A DNA stretch of 64,000 nucleotides from Paenibacillus sp. AN1007 (GCF_040702995.1 NZ_CP159992.1:1699501-1763500); one strand, 5' to 3'; shown: positions 8,484 through 18,180, numbered from the stretch's first letter. Notes: a model not told the origin generated them from the sequence alone. Numbers and translations: made by a program.

Positions 8484-9728
8484 ATGTCAGAACAATCGGA
8501 ACCATCCGTCTTGGATTCAATTGAAGAAGCCATCTACGATCTGATGAGAGGTAAACCAGTTATCGTAGTTGATGATGAGGACCGGGAGAACGAGGGCGAT
8601 TTTATCGCTTTGGCGGAGAAGGCCTCACCTGAGGTGATCAATTTCATGATTACCGAAGGCCGAGGACTGGTGTGTGTACCGATTACGCAGCAGCGTGCAG
8701 ACGAACTGAATCTGAAACCGATGGTGCAGCAAAATACAGATTTCCATGGGACTGCGTTCACCGTCTCGGTAGACCATATGGAGACAACGACGGGGATCTC
8801 GGCTCATGAGCGTTCAATTACGGTCAAAGGTTTGATTGATCCCAATGCCAAGAGCAGCGATTTCCGCAAGCCGGGTCACATGTTCCCGCTGATTGCCAAA
8901 GATGGAGGCGTGCTCCGCCGTGCCGGTCATACCGAAGCTGCCGTTGACCTTGCAATCATGTGCGGATCATATCCAGCAGGCGTGATCTGCGAAGTGATCA
9001 AGGAAGACGGTACGATGGCGAGACTTCCGGATCTGCAGGAGATTGCGCGTAAGCACGATCTGAAATTGATCAGCATACAGGACATGATTCGTTACCGGAA
9101 TGAGAAGGAACAGCTGGTGCAGCGTGAAGTGTCCGTGCGTATGCCGACGGATTTCGGCGAATTTCAGGCGGTGGCATACACAAATGCAGTAGACAACAAA
9201 GAACATGTGGCGCTGGTGAAAGGCGAAATTGACGGTTCCAAACCCGTACTTGTACGTGTTCACTCGGAGTGTCTGACGGGAGATGTGTTCCATTCTCATC
9301 GCTGTGACTGCGGTCCACAATTTGATGCGGCTCTAAAACAGATTCATGAAGAAGGCAATGGTGTGCTGCTTTATATGAGACAGGAAGGCCGGGGAATCGG
9401 TCTGATCAACAAACTCAAAGCATACAAGCTCCAAGAGGAAGGTCTGGACACAGTGGATGCCAATCTGAAGCTTGGGTTTGCTGCCGATCTGCGGGATTAC
9501 GGTATCGGCGCGCAGATTCTGAAGGATCTCGGCGTTCGGCAGATTCGTTTGTTAACGAATAATCCGCGTAAGATTAAAGGGTTGGAAGGATATGGGCTTG
9601 AAGTCGTGGAGCGTGTGCCGATTCAGATGAAGGAGAACGAGGACAACACGGCTTATCTTCATACGAAGCAGGCAAAATTGGGACACATGCTTAAGTTTGA
9701 TGACATCGAGCAGAACGAACAGCAATAA
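8484..9728 (+). CDS. ribBA: Bifunctional 3,4-dihydroxy-2-butanone 4-phosphate synthase / GTP cyclohydrolase II
   Basis: Makes both precursors of riboflavin. The N-terminal DHBP synthase shows [11 protein letters not shown] and [11 protein letters not shown]; the C-terminal GTP cyclohydrolase II has the zinc-binding run [10 protein letters not shown]...CDCGPQ and QEGRGIGL. Start ATG 8484 has AGGAGGTG five bases upstream; an upstream in-frame GTG (8451) has no such site. About 414 residues, normal for the fused enzyme. This is the ribA gene of B. subtilis nomenclature. Confidence 0.96.
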   Translation: MSEQSEPSVLDSIEEAIYDLMRGKPVIVVDDEDRENEGDFIALAEKASPEVINFMITEGRGLVCVPITQQRADELNLKPMVQQNTDFHGTAFTVSVDHMETTTGISAHERSITVKGLIDPNAKSSDFRKPGHMFPLIAKDGGVLRRAGHTEAAVDLAIMCGSYPAGVICEVIKEDGTMARLPDLQEIARKHDLKLISIQDMIRYRNEKEQLVQREVSVRMPTDFGEFQAVAYTNAVDNKEHVALVKGEIDGSKPVLVRVHSECLTGDVFHSHRCDCGPQFDAALKQIHEEGNGVLLYMRQEGRGIGLINKLKAYKLQEEGLDTVDANLKLGFAADLRDYGIGAQILKDLGVRQIRLLTNNPRKIKGLEGYGLEVVERVPIQMKENEDNTAYLHTKQAKLGHMLKFDDIEQNEQQ

Positions 9729-9823
9729 CGAATAAACGTAGTTTACCAATATGTAAATATTACAAAATGAACAGGGTAATTCAGTACCCATGAACCTATT
9801 ATATCAACAGGGAGATGACGATA

Positions 9824-10291
9824 ATGCCTAACTATTTTGAAGGACATTTGGTATCAGAAGGATTAAAATATGGCGTAGTTGTTGGACGTTTTAACGAATT
9901 TATTACCAGCAAACTGCTCAGCGGGGCACTGGATGCTTTCAAACGTCACGGCGTGCAGGACAATGAAGTCGATGTAGCCTGGGTGCCGGGTGCATTCGAA
10001 ATTCCGCTCATCGCGCAGAAAATGGCCGAAAGCGGCAAATATGATGCGGTCATCACACTCGGAACGGTCATTCGCGGCTCCACGACGCATTATGATTATG
10101 TCTGCAACGAGATGGCGAAAGGGGTAGCAGCGATTAACCTGAAAACAGGCGTGCCTACCATCTTTGGACTCGTTACTACAGAGAACATTGAACAGGCGAT
10201 TGAGCGTGCTGGAACGAAGGCAGGCAACAAAGGTTGGGATGCTGCATCAGCTGCTATCGAAATGGCGAACTTGACGAAACAGCTAAAATAG
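9824..10291 (+). CDS. ribH: 6,7-dimethyl-8-ribityllumazine synthase
   Basis: Condenses the RibD-derived pyrimidine with the RibBA-derived dihydroxybutanone phosphate. Family motifs are [37 protein letters not shown] and the catalytic region near [14 protein letters not shown] chose ATG 9824, 10 bases after CAGGGAG; ATG 9815 would leave almost no spacer. 155 residues. Last gene of the rib operon, ended by the terminator at 10311. Confidence 0.96.
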   Translation: MPNYFEGHLVSEGLKYGVVVGRFNEFITSKLLSGALDAFKRHGVQDNEVDVAWVPGAFEIPLIAQKMAESGKYDAVITLGTVIRGSTTHYDYVCNEMAKGVAAINLKTGVPTIFGLVTTENIEQAIERAGTKAGNKGWDAASAAIEMANLTKQLK

Positions 10292-10310
10292 TGCTTATTT
10301 AATAGTAGTG

Positions 10311-10368
10311 CCCTGCTTTGCGCAGACGAAATCGGGAGACCGGGTTCGAACGGCTGGCAGGGTTTTTT
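10311..10368 (+). terminator. Terminator of the rib operon
   Basis: CCCTGC (10311-10316) pairs with GCAGGG (10357-10362) over a long loop that contains further short pairings, followed by six T. Confidence 0.7.
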
Positions 10369-10394
10369 ATTTTTCTGGCGGGAGGATTCGTCTA

Positions 10395-11195
10395 GTGACG
10401 GTAGTTACATACAAACTGGAGACTTTTGAAGGGCCTTTGGATCTGCTGCTTCATCTGATTGACAAGGCTGAGATCGACATCCAGGATATTCCCATCAGCG
10501 ATATTACCGATCAATATATGGCGTATCTGCATTCCATGCAGGAGCTGGAACTGGATATTACAAGTGAATTTCTGGTGATGGCAGCAACGCTGCTGTCCAT
10601 CAAGAGCAAACTTTTACTGCCTAAACCACCGGTAATCGAGGACTTCGAGGATTATGGTTATATGGAAGAAGAAGATTATGATCCGCGTGCCGAACTGATA
10701 GCACGTCTTATCGAATATCGCAAATATAAAGGAATTGCGCGGCATCTCCATGAACGGGAATGGGAGAGAAGCCTTATTTTTTCCAAAGAACCCGAGGATT
10801 TGCGCCCTTATATGCCTGTAGAGGAGCAGTCGAACCCGGTGCAGGGTCTGCATACTTCTGATCTCATCGCGGCGTTTCAGAAAGCACTGCGCAAGGCTGA
10901 GAAGCGCACAACAGTTACCCGGATCAAAAGGGACGAAATCTCGGTCAAGGACCGTATACGTGAAGTTGTCGGTGCCTTGGAGCGGGTAGGACCTGGAGGG
11001 CGATTATTATTTTCCAAGCTTATGGATGATCAGATTTATCGGCATGAGATCGTAGTGACGTTTCTCGCGGTACTGGAGCTGATGAAGATGAAGCAAATTG
11101 TTTGTTATCAGGAGCGGTTGTTTGAGGATATCGTTATGGAGTGGAGAGGGGAAACAACGAATCATGGATTTTCCGAAATTGAAGTCGATTATTGA
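10395..11195 (+). CDS. scpA: Segregation and condensation protein A
   Basis: Kleisin subunit of the SMC-ScpA-ScpB condensin, which compacts and segregates the chromosome. The N-terminal FEGPLDLLLHLI motif is the SMC-binding kleisin signature; the C-terminal winged-helix region ends the protein. Start GTG 10395 follows GGGAGG; an in-frame ATG at 10308 lies inside the rib terminator and is rejected. About 266 residues. It overlaps scpB by 32 bases, so the two are coupled. Confidence 0.95.
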   Translation: MTVVTYKLETFEGPLDLLLHLIDKAEIDIQDIPISDITDQYMAYLHSMQELELDITSEFLVMAATLLSIKSKLLLPKPPVIEDFEDYGYMEEEDYDPRAELIARLIEYRKYKGIARHLHEREWERSLIFSKEPEDLRPYMPVEEQSNPVQGLHTSDLIAAFQKALRKAEKRTTVTRIKRDEISVKDRIREVVGALERVGPGGRLLFSKLMDDQIYRHEIVVTFLAVLELMKMKQIVCYQERLFEDIVMEWRGETTNHGFSEIEVDY

Positions 11196-11862
11196 GGGCC
11201 TGCTGTTTTTGTCCGGAGAAGAAGGCCTGAGTGTCAAACAGATTGCCGAGATTGTCGACCAGCGGGTGGAACTGGTCACGGATGCCATCGAGGAGATGAT
11301 CACTGATTTCTCCCGGCAGGGGCGTGGTGTACAGATTCTGAAGATAGCAGGTGTCGTGCAGCTTGGCACGCTGCCAGAACATGCATCGTATTTTGAGAAG
11401 CTTGCCTATTCTCCTGCACGCACGTCGTTATCTCAAGCGGCATTGGAGACTTTGGCGATTGTAGCTTACCGTCAGCCCATTACACGTGTGGAAATTGAGG
11501 AGATTCGTGGTGTGAAATCTGAGCGCGCTATCCATACACTCGTGAACAAGGATCTCATTGTTGAAGTGGGTAGAGCGGAGGCGATCGGACGTCCAATCTT
11601 GTACGGAACGACAAAGTCATTCCTCGATTATTTCGGACTGGCCTCGATCAAGGACCTTCCGGAACCGGGGTTGTTTGAAGACTCCGAAAATTTGGAGGAA
11701 GAAACGCAGCTGTTATTCAACAAGCTGGATATACAGCAGACGAACTTTGGAGATCAAGGCGGGCAGCATGAGCTTGGATACGAAGATAATGCCGGGTCTC
11801 TAGAACAAGATCGTGCGGCAGATTCGCAGGATGATTCTTCGAATTCATCCTCATCCTCCTAA
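11164..11862 (+). CDS. scpB: Segregation and condensation protein B
   Basis: Winged-helix partner of ScpA in the SMC complex. Visible family features are the opening KLKSIIEGLLFLSGEEGLS and the core LSQAALETLAIVAYRQPITR with EIRGVKSERAI. The length is 232 residues, with an acidic, serine-rich tail (last 40 residues) probably disordered. ATG 11164 sits 11 bases after GAGAGGGGA inside scpA. Followed by a terminator at 11888. Confidence 0.95.
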   Translation: MDFPKLKSIIEGLLFLSGEEGLSVKQIAEIVDQRVELVTDAIEEMITDFSRQGRGVQILKIAGVVQLGTLPEHASYFEKLAYSPARTSLSQAALETLAIVAYRQPITRVEIEEIRGVKSERAIHTLVNKDLIVEVGRAEAIGRPILYGTTKSFLDYFGLASIKDLPEPGLFEDSENLEEETQLLFNKLDIQQTNFGDQGGQHELGYEDNAGSLEQDRAADSQDDSSNSSSSS

Positions 11863-11887
11863 TTAACGTTGATTAGTAAGAACATAG

Positions 11888-11930
11888 AGGGACGAAGTGG
11901 ATATAAATCTGCTTTGTCCCTTTATTTTTT
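11888..11930 (+). terminator. Terminator after scpAB
   Basis: AGGGACGAAG (11888-11897) with CTTTGTCCCT (11912-11921), one G-U pair, then TTATTTTTT. Confidence 0.85.
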
Positions 11931-12081
11931 GTATATTATTTGCAAAGTGGATTGATCAAGCATCATACCCGTCAAGTGATGTTCGGCAAAAAATGGTGAA
12001 TTTCAATGCAAACGTGAATTTTTTCCAGTGAAAAATGCCATACTATGCATGAAAAGAATTGAGGGCTTGGAGGTAAGGCCT

Positions 12082-12831
12082 GTGTGGATCTGGCTTGGAG
12101 GAATCGGTTTGTTCATCGCACTGCTGATTGCCGCAGTCCTCATCTCAAATGTTCATGTGCATGTTCTGTTTCGCAAACATAAGAGCGATGACTATGCGAA
12201 TATTCATGTTCGGCTGCTGTATGGTCTCGTGCGGATGAACTACGAGATTCCGAGCATTGTTTTCCGGAATATGAGAGAGGGCTTCCTGCTTAGAACAGAA
12301 CAGTCCATGAATCATTCCAGAGGAGAAGTGCTCGGGAGTCAGCAGGTGAACAAACGAAAAGTAAAAGGCTGGGCCAAGGATGTCAAAGTTATGCTTAAAG
12401 CGACGGAGGCCCTTAAAATTTGGGTCAGGCAGACACTCAAACGGGTGTATATTACGAATCTGTTCTGGTCTACGGCGGTTGGGGTGGGAGATGCTGCATA
12501 TACGGCCATGCTGTCAGGCTGGTTGTGGAGCGTCAAATCAATGATTGTTGGTTTCTTGACTTATCAGATGCGCTTCAAAACAGTGCCTGATCTTGAAGTT
12601 CTTCCTGTGTGGTCGGAAGAAATGGAATTCAGGACGGAACTGGATTTTAAACTTCGGATTCGCATGATGGCGATTTTGGCTGCAGGGATGAGACTTCTTA
12701 CACGAGTGCTGCAGGTTGAGGGCGGGTGGCGCATGTGGTTTAAGCTTCTTCAACAGCAGCGCCGTAAACATAAGGAAAAAAAGAAACGGAAGCACATCGT
12801 GGATAAAGATTCTCATACATCCGAAACGTAG
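12082..12831 (+). CDS. DUF2953 family membrane-associated protein (YtfI-like)
   Basis: About 249 residues with one N-terminal membrane segment (residues 2-24) and a basic C-terminal tail (KHKEKKKRKH). The pattern and the position directly before gerW/ytfJ match YtfI (DUF2953) of Bacillus, a protein of unknown function linked by context to sporulation. I chose GTG 12082, seven bases after GGAGGT; upstream in-frame GTG 12028 and ATG 12049 lack a good site. No enzymatic motif is visible. Confidence 0.75.
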   Translation: MWIWLGGIGLFIALLIAAVLISNVHVHVLFRKHKSDDYANIHVRLLYGLVRMNYEIPSIVFRNMREGFLLRTEQSMNHSRGEVLGSQQVNKRKVKGWAKDVKVMLKATEALKIWVRQTLKRVYITNLFWSTAVGVGDAAYTAMLSGWLWSVKSMIVGFLTYQMRFKTVPDLEVLPVWSEEMEFRTELDFKLRIRMMAILAAGMRLLTRVLQVEGGWRMWFKLLQQQRRKHKEKKKRKHIVDKDSHTSET

Positions 12832-13015
12832 CTTGCAAATTGATTGAACAGGTTGTAAAAGAATCATTCTGTTATATCGGGTTCCCTGCATTACATAACT
12901 CCCGCAAGTTTGGGGATGATATGGTTAGATCAAAAAACCTATAAGTTGAACTAATTGTTTGCACCCATTTTTAGTTTAGCTTGTATAGTTTACATTGAAA
13001 CTGGAGGGAATACAG

Positions 13016-13489
13016 ATGTCAGATCATCCAATTCAAGGCTTAATGGAAACTGCTATGGAAAATATCAAGGCCATGGTGGATGTCAATACAATCGTTGGTG
13101 ATGCTGTAGAGACACCGGATGGTACCGTTATTTTGCCAATTAGTAAAGTCGGATTCGGCTTTGCAGCAGGCGGCAGTGATTTCAACGTGAGTGATGGAAA
13201 AGGCAGCAGCACATCAAGTGCGACAGAGCATGCTCATTCCGCGAAGGTCGCTTCACCATTTGGCGGCGGCAGCGGCGGTGGTGTATCCATTCGCCCGATC
13301 GCTTTCTTAGTCGTAGGCAAACAGGGGGTACACATCGTGCCGCTGGATAATTCGACGCACTTGTTCGAGAAATTGATTGATTCTACGCCTTATGTACTCG
13401 ATCGTATTCAGGAGATGTTCCGTCATCGTAATCATGGAACAACGGAACATGATGTTCGAGTGGAAACGGATCATACCACGTATAGTTGA
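13016..13489 (+). CDS. gerW: GerW family sporulation protein (YtfJ)
   Basis: 157 residues with family traits: MENIKAMVDVNTIVGDAV at the start, a glycine-rich middle (GFGFAAGGSDF and FGGGSGGGVSI) and PIAFLVVGKQGVHIVPL. In B. subtilis YtfJ/GerW is made in the forespore and needed for proper germination. ATG 13016 follows CTGGAGGG. The gene ends before a clear terminator at 13505. Confidence 0.9.
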   Translation: MSDHPIQGLMETAMENIKAMVDVNTIVGDAVETPDGTVILPISKVGFGFAAGGSDFNVSDGKGSSTSSATEHAHSAKVASPFGGGSGGGVSIRPIAFLVVGKQGVHIVPLDNSTHLFEKLIDSTPYVLDRIQEMFRHRNHGTTEHDVRVETDHTTYS

Positions 13490-13504
13490 GCCGCAATCTT
13501 AAAT

Positions 13505-13536
13505 CCCTCCGGCACTGCGGTGCATGAGGGGTTTTT
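13505..13536 (+). terminator. Terminator after gerW
   Basis: CCCTC (13505-13509) with GAGGG (13526-13530), enclosing an inner GCAC-TGCG-GTGC hairpin, then GTTTTT. Confidence 0.75.
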
Positions 13537-13619
13537 GCTGTTTTTACCTGTGCGGGACATACTCCAGGTTGTCCGAACATAGGATAGTACAAGATTCCAA
13601 GCGACCCGGAGGAATGTGG

Positions 13620-14813
13620 ATGCGAAAAAAAATCATGAAGGTTATTGTAGGTGTGCTTATGCCAGTAATGCTGTTTTCTTCATTAATGGGCCCACCGTCG
13701 GTTCAAGCAGCGGTTACCGGACCATCTACTCATGCGCAAAGTGCGTCCCTCATCGATGTGACTTCAGGACGGATTTTGTACAGTAAGGATGGGGACAAGG
13801 AGCTGCGCATTGCAAGTTTGACCAAGATTATGACAGCCATCGTTGCGATTGAAGAAGGCAGGTTAGATGAGAAAGTCAAGGTGACGTCCTCCGCTTTTGC
13901 CAAAGAGGGATCTTCACTGTATCTCAAACTGGGTGAGGAAATGACGCTTGAGAATATGTTATATGGTCTTATGCTTCGTTCAGGGAACGATGCGGCTTCA
14001 GCGATCGCTGAGCATATCGGCGGATCGGAAGAAGGTTTTGTACTGCTTATGAACAGAAAGGCAGAGCAGATCGGTTTGACGCATTCCCATTTTATGAACC
14101 CTCACGGACTTGATGCAGAAGGTCATTACTCCACAGCGAATGATTTAGCGAAGTTAACAGCGTATGCACTCCATAACCCGGTGTTCAAACGCATCGTTGC
14201 AACAGAAAACAAATCAGCTCCAAATCCCAATGAAAGCTGGGAATATTCCTGGCATAACAAAAACAAAATGCTTCGTTTGTACGAGGGTGCTGACGGTGTG
14301 AAAACGGGTTACACCAAAAAAGCATTCAGATGTTTGGTTAGTTCGGCTACACGAGATGGACAGCAATTGGCGGCAGTGACGCTTAATGATGGGGATGACT
14401 GGAATGACCATGCAAGGATGCTGGATTTTGGCTTTGAACATTTTCCGCTGGTCGAGATTGCAGAGCAGGAACAGCCCGTGCAGAACATGGAACTTGTAAC
14501 CGGGCGTGGTTTTAAATACCCGCTCGCCAAGGGGGAAGAGGAATCTTTAACCAAAAAGCTGATTCTGCTCGACAATCGTGCACAGGGGACTACAGCTGAG
14601 GAAGAACAGTCAACTGATCCTACATTTGGCTTGGCGGGTCGGGTCGATATGCATCTTAAAGGCGAATTTATTGGCTCCATACCGGTGTATCGTAAAGGAA
14701 GTTACATTCCACCCGAGCCGAAAATTGAAGATGATGCACTGGGCGGCATCGGAGATTCTGTAACATGGATTTCGGCATGGAAAGCTGTGCTAAGCCGACT
14801 GTTATCACCTTGA
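13620..14813 (+). CDS. dacB: D-alanyl-D-alanine carboxypeptidase (DacB/DacF type)
   Basis: Penicillin-binding DD-carboxypeptidase that trims peptidoglycan side chains. It has a signal peptide (cleavage probably near residue 30, VQA), the catalytic SLTK (66-69), SGN (121-123) and KTG (228-230), and the C-terminal PBP5 domain. The length is about 397 residues. ATG 13620 is seven bases from GGAGG; ATG 13614 is too close. Position ahead of spmA-spmB points to the spore-cortex enzyme DacB of Bacillus, which controls cortex cross-linking; DacF is an alternative name I cannot exclude. Confidence 0.9.
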   Translation: MRKKIMKVIVGVLMPVMLFSSLMGPPSVQAAVTGPSTHAQSASLIDVTSGRILYSKDGDKELRIASLTKIMTAIVAIEEGRLDEKVKVTSSAFAKEGSSLYLKLGEEMTLENMLYGLMLRSGNDAASAIAEHIGGSEEGFVLLMNRKAEQIGLTHSHFMNPHGLDAEGHYSTANDLAKLTAYALHNPVFKRIVATENKSAPNPNESWEYSWHNKNKMLRLYEGADGVKTGYTKKAFRCLVSSATRDGQQLAAVTLNDGDDWNDHARMLDFGFEHFPLVEIAEQEQPVQNMELVTGRGFKYPLAKGEEESLTKKLILLDNRAQGTTAEEEQSTDPTFGLAGRVDMHLKGEFIGSIPVYRKGSYIPPEPKIEDDALGGIGDSVTWISAWKAVLSRLLSP

Positions 14814-14863
14814 CCAAATGTAGTGCAGCTGGGGCTTGCTGTCTAAGAGGAGGGATGGTTCCA

Positions 14864-15490
14864 ATGATTAATCTGATTTGGCTGATGATGATCTTGATCG
14901 GGTTTGCTTTTGCAGCAGTAAACGGGAAAATTGAAATCGTCACCCAAGCAGCATTCGATGGTGCGGCTACGGGTGTTACCGTATGTTTTGGTCTGATCAG
15001 TGTGCTGGTTTTCTGGATGGGCATGATGAAAATGGCCGAAGATGCTGGTCTCCTGGGACGCATTGCCAAGCTCCTTGGACCTGCTGTACGATTTCTGTTT
15101 CCCGATGTACCGAAAGACCACCCGGCTATGGGTTACATATTGTCTAACATGAGTGCCAATTTGCTGGGACTCGGGAATGCGGCTACCCCGATGGGGATTA
15201 AAGCCATGCAGCAGCTGCAGGAACTTAACCCGGACAAACAGACAGCTTCACCAGCAATGTGCACGCTGCTTGCCCTGAATACCGCCAGTATTACAATTAT
15301 CCCCACCACCTTGATTGCCATCCGCTTGAATTATCAATCTGCCAACGCCACAGAAATTGTAGGCACAACATTAATGGCTACCATTATTGCTACACTTGCG
15401 GCCATTATGGCAGACCGCTGGTATCGAAACCGAGCATTACGCAGACCGCCACGGGTATCCCATAGCGGTAATCCTGGCATGAAAGGATGA
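14864..15490 (+). CDS. spmA: Spore maturation protein A
   Basis: A 208-residue membrane protein of the nucleoside-recognition (Gate) family, needed with SpmB for full spore-core dehydration in B. subtilis. Hydrophobic segments lie at about residues 1-20 and 40-60, with others toward the end; GLGNAATPMGIKAM is the conserved gate motif. ATG 14864 is preceded by AGAGGAGGG. It sits between dacB and spmB as in Bacillus. Confidence 0.93.
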   Translation: MINLIWLMMILIGFAFAAVNGKIEIVTQAAFDGAATGVTVCFGLISVLVFWMGMMKMAEDAGLLGRIAKLLGPAVRFLFPDVPKDHPAMGYILSNMSANLLGLGNAATPMGIKAMQQLQELNPDKQTASPAMCTLLALNTASITIIPTTLIAIRLNYQSANATEIVGTTLMATIIATLAAIMADRWYRNRALRRPPRVSHSGNPGMKG

Positions 15491-15496
15491 GCAGTC

Positions 15497-16030
15497 TTGT
15501 TAACCTTCATTAACTGGATTTCCGTCTGGGCCATCCCTGTTATTATCGCGTTCGTTCCATTATATGCGTTTACCAAAAAGGTCCCGGTCTACGAATCCTT
15601 TGTTGATGGGGCCAAGGATGGCTTCTCGACGGCTGTTAGTATTATCCCCCATCTCGTAGGTATGATGGTTGCCATCAGCGTTTTTCGTGCCTCGGGAGCG
15701 CTGGATTTTGTTATCAGTCTGTTCACTCCGCTCGTTTCCTGGATGGGTGTGCCTGGAGAAGTGCTTCCTCTCGGCATATTACGTCCGCTAACCGGTACAG
15801 GCTCGCTCGCTTTTACTACCGACCTCATTAAAACGTATGGTCCTGACTCCATGATTGGCCGGATGGCATCCACCGTTCAAGGCAGCACGGATACGACTTT
15901 ATATGTTTTGACTGTATATTTTGGGGCAGTAGGCATCCGTAACGGACGGTACGCGCTCAAAGTGGGATTGTTTTCGGACGTTGTTGGCTTTATTGCCGCA
16001 CTTGCTATTTGCTTGATTGTTTTTGGTTAA
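15497..16030 (+). CDS. spmB: Spore maturation protein B
   Basis: 177 residues, several membrane segments and the gate-domain motif RPLTGTGSLAFTTDL followed by QGSTDTTLYVLTVYFG. Works with SpmA in spore-core dehydration. TTG 15497 is the likely start, with AAAGGATG upstream, six bases after spmA ends. Last gene of dacB-spmA-spmB. Confidence 0.93.
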   Translation: MLTFINWISVWAIPVIIAFVPLYAFTKKVPVYESFVDGAKDGFSTAVSIIPHLVGMMVAISVFRASGALDFVISLFTPLVSWMGVPGEVLPLGILRPLTGTGSLAFTTDLIKTYGPDSMIGRMASTVQGSTDTTLYVLTVYFGAVGIRNGRYALKVGLFSDVVGFIAALAICLIVFG

Positions 16031-16093
16031 ATGAAAGCTCCTTTCCTTCCGATATACTAGATATGCTAGAATATAAACGGAGGAGAGTGAGAC

Positions 16094-16912
16094 ATGCAGA
16101 AGAGTTGGAAACGAACGCTCCGTTTTGGGTTGGCTGGTATGCTCGCCATGACGATGCTTGCAGGTTCAACAGGATTAGCAGGTGCTCAGGCCGAACAGAC
16201 GATACAATTTACCGGTTATTTTGACAAACCACTGCGCGCTCAATTGGCATTGACTGCCGATTCTTTTCCGGTAGTAAATGTACGTTTGATCAAAGCCAAT
16301 GAGCCGGATCTGGTTTATTATGATGTTGGAACATCTATTTTGATATCTAAAGACGAAGTACTGACCAACTATCATGTCGTTCAGGATATTGCAGAACTGC
16401 CAGACGGAGACAAAGGAACCCTGACGGTTGCGAGCCCGGGGGCCCTCCATAAATCTGTTAAAGCTAAAATCATCAAAACCGATCCGGTAACGGATATGGC
16501 CTTGCTGAAGCTGGACAAACCCATTGACGCTGAACCTGTGAAGTTCGCCGATGCGAGGGATAATCAGGTGGTCTACACGATTGGATTTCCCAAAAATACG
16601 TCCGGAGATCTTGTGATATTGGATGATGAATTCCCTTCAACTTACAACACCATAGCTAAAAGTCGGGTATTCAGCTCTCGTGATATGGATGTTCCTGGAA
16701 AATCAGACATGGGCAGCATTGTCAAAGCGATGGCGCAGGGGAATTCTGGCGGACCTGTGCTTGATCAAAATAATCGGGTAGTCGGCATGATGACCTTTGT
16801 ATATGACGGACGAACGTATTTTATTACTTCAAAAACACTGCAGGCATTTATAAAAGAAGCTTCGTCACCCGCGAAAAAGCCGATTCAGGTCGCGGGCAGG
16901 GTTTCGAACTAA
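16094..16912 (+). CDS. Secreted trypsin-like serine protease
   Basis: 272 residues with a typical signal peptide (basic start, hydrophobic 12-28, AGAQA cleavage site). The catalytic triad of the chymotrypsin/HtrA fold is visible: His94 in TNYHVV, Asp134 in TDMALLKL, Ser218 in GNSGGPV. No PDZ domain follows, so this is shorter than HtrA/DegP. The substrate is unknown. ATG 16094 follows GGAGGAG. Monocistronic: a terminator follows at 16945. Confidence 0.88.
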   Translation: MQKSWKRTLRFGLAGMLAMTMLAGSTGLAGAQAEQTIQFTGYFDKPLRAQLALTADSFPVVNVRLIKANEPDLVYYDVGTSILISKDEVLTNYHVVQDIAELPDGDKGTLTVASPGALHKSVKAKIIKTDPVTDMALLKLDKPIDAEPVKFADARDNQVVYTIGFPKNTSGDLVILDDEFPSTYNTIAKSRVFSSRDMDVPGKSDMGSIVKAMAQGNSGGPVLDQNNRVVGMMTFVYDGRTYFITSKTLQAFIKEASSPAKKPIQVAGRVSN

Positions 16913-16944
16913 AAACAAATACAGCATAAGCTGGAATGAGGAAG

Positions 16945-16998
16945 GTTTACCTTTGCGAGGTCTGAATGAGTTCAGACATGGTGAGGGTAAACTTTTTT
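16945..16998 (+). terminator. Terminator after the secreted protease
   Basis: GTTTACC (16945-16951) with GGTAAAC (16986-16992), enclosing an inner TCTGAA/TTCAGA hairpin, then TTTTTT. Confidence 0.8.
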
Positions 16999-17134
16999 GT
17001 ATACCCGACTGCTGAATATCAACGCTGGAGCACATAAAATCAGCGGTAAAGCCCGCCTGTTGACAAAAACATCGGATAATCCTTGTGATTTCCCGGTTGG
17101 ATGGGTATCATTAGTGTGAGGTGACATGACAAAC

Positions 17135-17884
17135 ATGGAAAGATTACAAAAAATTATCGCACAGGCAGGCATTGCATCCCGCCGCAAGAGTGAGGAACTA
17201 ATCCTGTCCGGCAAAGTGGAAGTTAACGGGGAGGTCGTAACTGAACTGGGTACGAAAGCGAACCCCGAAGAGGATATGATTACAGTTAATGGAAAACCGA
17301 TTCGCAGTGAGAAAAAAGTGTACTTGATGCTGAACAAACCAAAAGGTGTAATTACAAGTGCATCAGACCCGGAAGGACGGAAAATTGTATCCGATTATCT
17401 GAAGGGTGTTAAAGAGCGTGTCTATCCGGTAGGGCGTTTGGATTACGACACAGAAGGGCTCCTCATTCTGACCAATGACGGTGAATTTGCACATTTGTTG
17501 ACTCACCCGAAGCATCACGTACCCAAAACCTATTTGGCAACGGTTAAAGGGGTACCTCATGGTACAGAACTGGAAAAGCTGAAAAATGGAATTATGCTGG
17601 AGGACGGCATGACTGCACCAGCTGAAGTAGAGTATAAAGATGTGGATACAGCTGCCAATGAAGCTGTGATTTCCATTACGATCTATGAGGGACGAAATCG
17701 TCAGGTAAGACGTATGTTTGAGGCAATTAACCATCCGGTAACCCGGCTGAAACGCATTTCGTTTGGAGGCATTTTGCTGCAAAACCTGAAACGTGGGCTG
17801 ACTCGTAACCTAAGTAAAGAGGAAGTTAACAATCTAATTACACTCGCAAAATCCGAACCCGCCAAAAAAATGAAAAAAAGGTAA
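17135..17884 (+). CDS. rluB: 23S rRNA pseudouridine synthase RluB family
   Basis: N-terminal S4 RNA-binding domain (MERLQKIIAQAGIASRRKSEELI) followed by the RsuA-family catalytic domain with the active-site aspartate in GRLDYDTEG (Asp103) and NEAVISITIYEGRNRQVRRM. Likely makes a pseudouridine in the 2600 region of 23S rRNA. About 249 residues from ATG 17135; ATG 17126 is also possible and closer to GAGGTG. A basic tail (AKKMKKR) ends the protein. Order rluB-resA matches Bacillus. Confidence 0.92.
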   Translation: MERLQKIIAQAGIASRRKSEELILSGKVEVNGEVVTELGTKANPEEDMITVNGKPIRSEKKVYLMLNKPKGVITSASDPEGRKIVSDYLKGVKERVYPVGRLDYDTEGLLILTNDGEFAHLLTHPKHHVPKTYLATVKGVPHGTELEKLKNGIMLEDGMTAPAEVEYKDVDTAANEAVISITIYEGRNRQVRRMFEAINHPVTRLKRISFGGILLQNLKRGLTRNLSKEEVNNLITLAKSEPAKKMKKR

Positions 17885-18011
17885 TGTGAGGACACATAAT
17901 TTTCATAAAACCGCCGCAGTTTTGTGACGAAATTCGCTATAATTGTTCATAGGATGTTCACAGTTATCTATGACAAGAGTCTATATAGGTGGAACAATTC
18001 TTTTACACGTT

Positions 18012-18180
18012 AACGGAGAGGACAGAAAAAACCTGGAAAAGCGAAGCGCTCGCCTAAAAGCTTTCTGAAAGAAAGCTGCATCGAAAGCATACGCTTATCA
18101 CCGGATTTTCCCCTTTGGAAAAGGGGATTCAAAAAATCTGGGGATAACAGCGATTGTAAGGTTATTCTGTCATTGGAGTG
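18012..18180 (+). other. Structured intergenic element of unknown function between rluB and resA
   Basis: The 363-base gap 17885-18247 holds no gene but a dense set of nested inverted repeats. A closing stem GACAGAA (18021-18027) with TTCTGTC (18165-18171) encloses hairpins GCGA/TCGC (18041-18053), AGCTTTC/GAAAGCT (18059-18077), AAGC/GCTT (18085-18096) and a long arm CCGGATTTT+CCCCTTT / AAAGGGG+AAAATCTGG (18101-18141, one G-U). This is far more structure than chance and resembles a multi-branched RNA or a dispersed repeat. No T tract follows, so it is not a simple terminator. A TATAAT (about 17939) preceded by a ResD-like TTTTGTGA lies upstream and could be the resA promoter. Confidence 0.6.
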
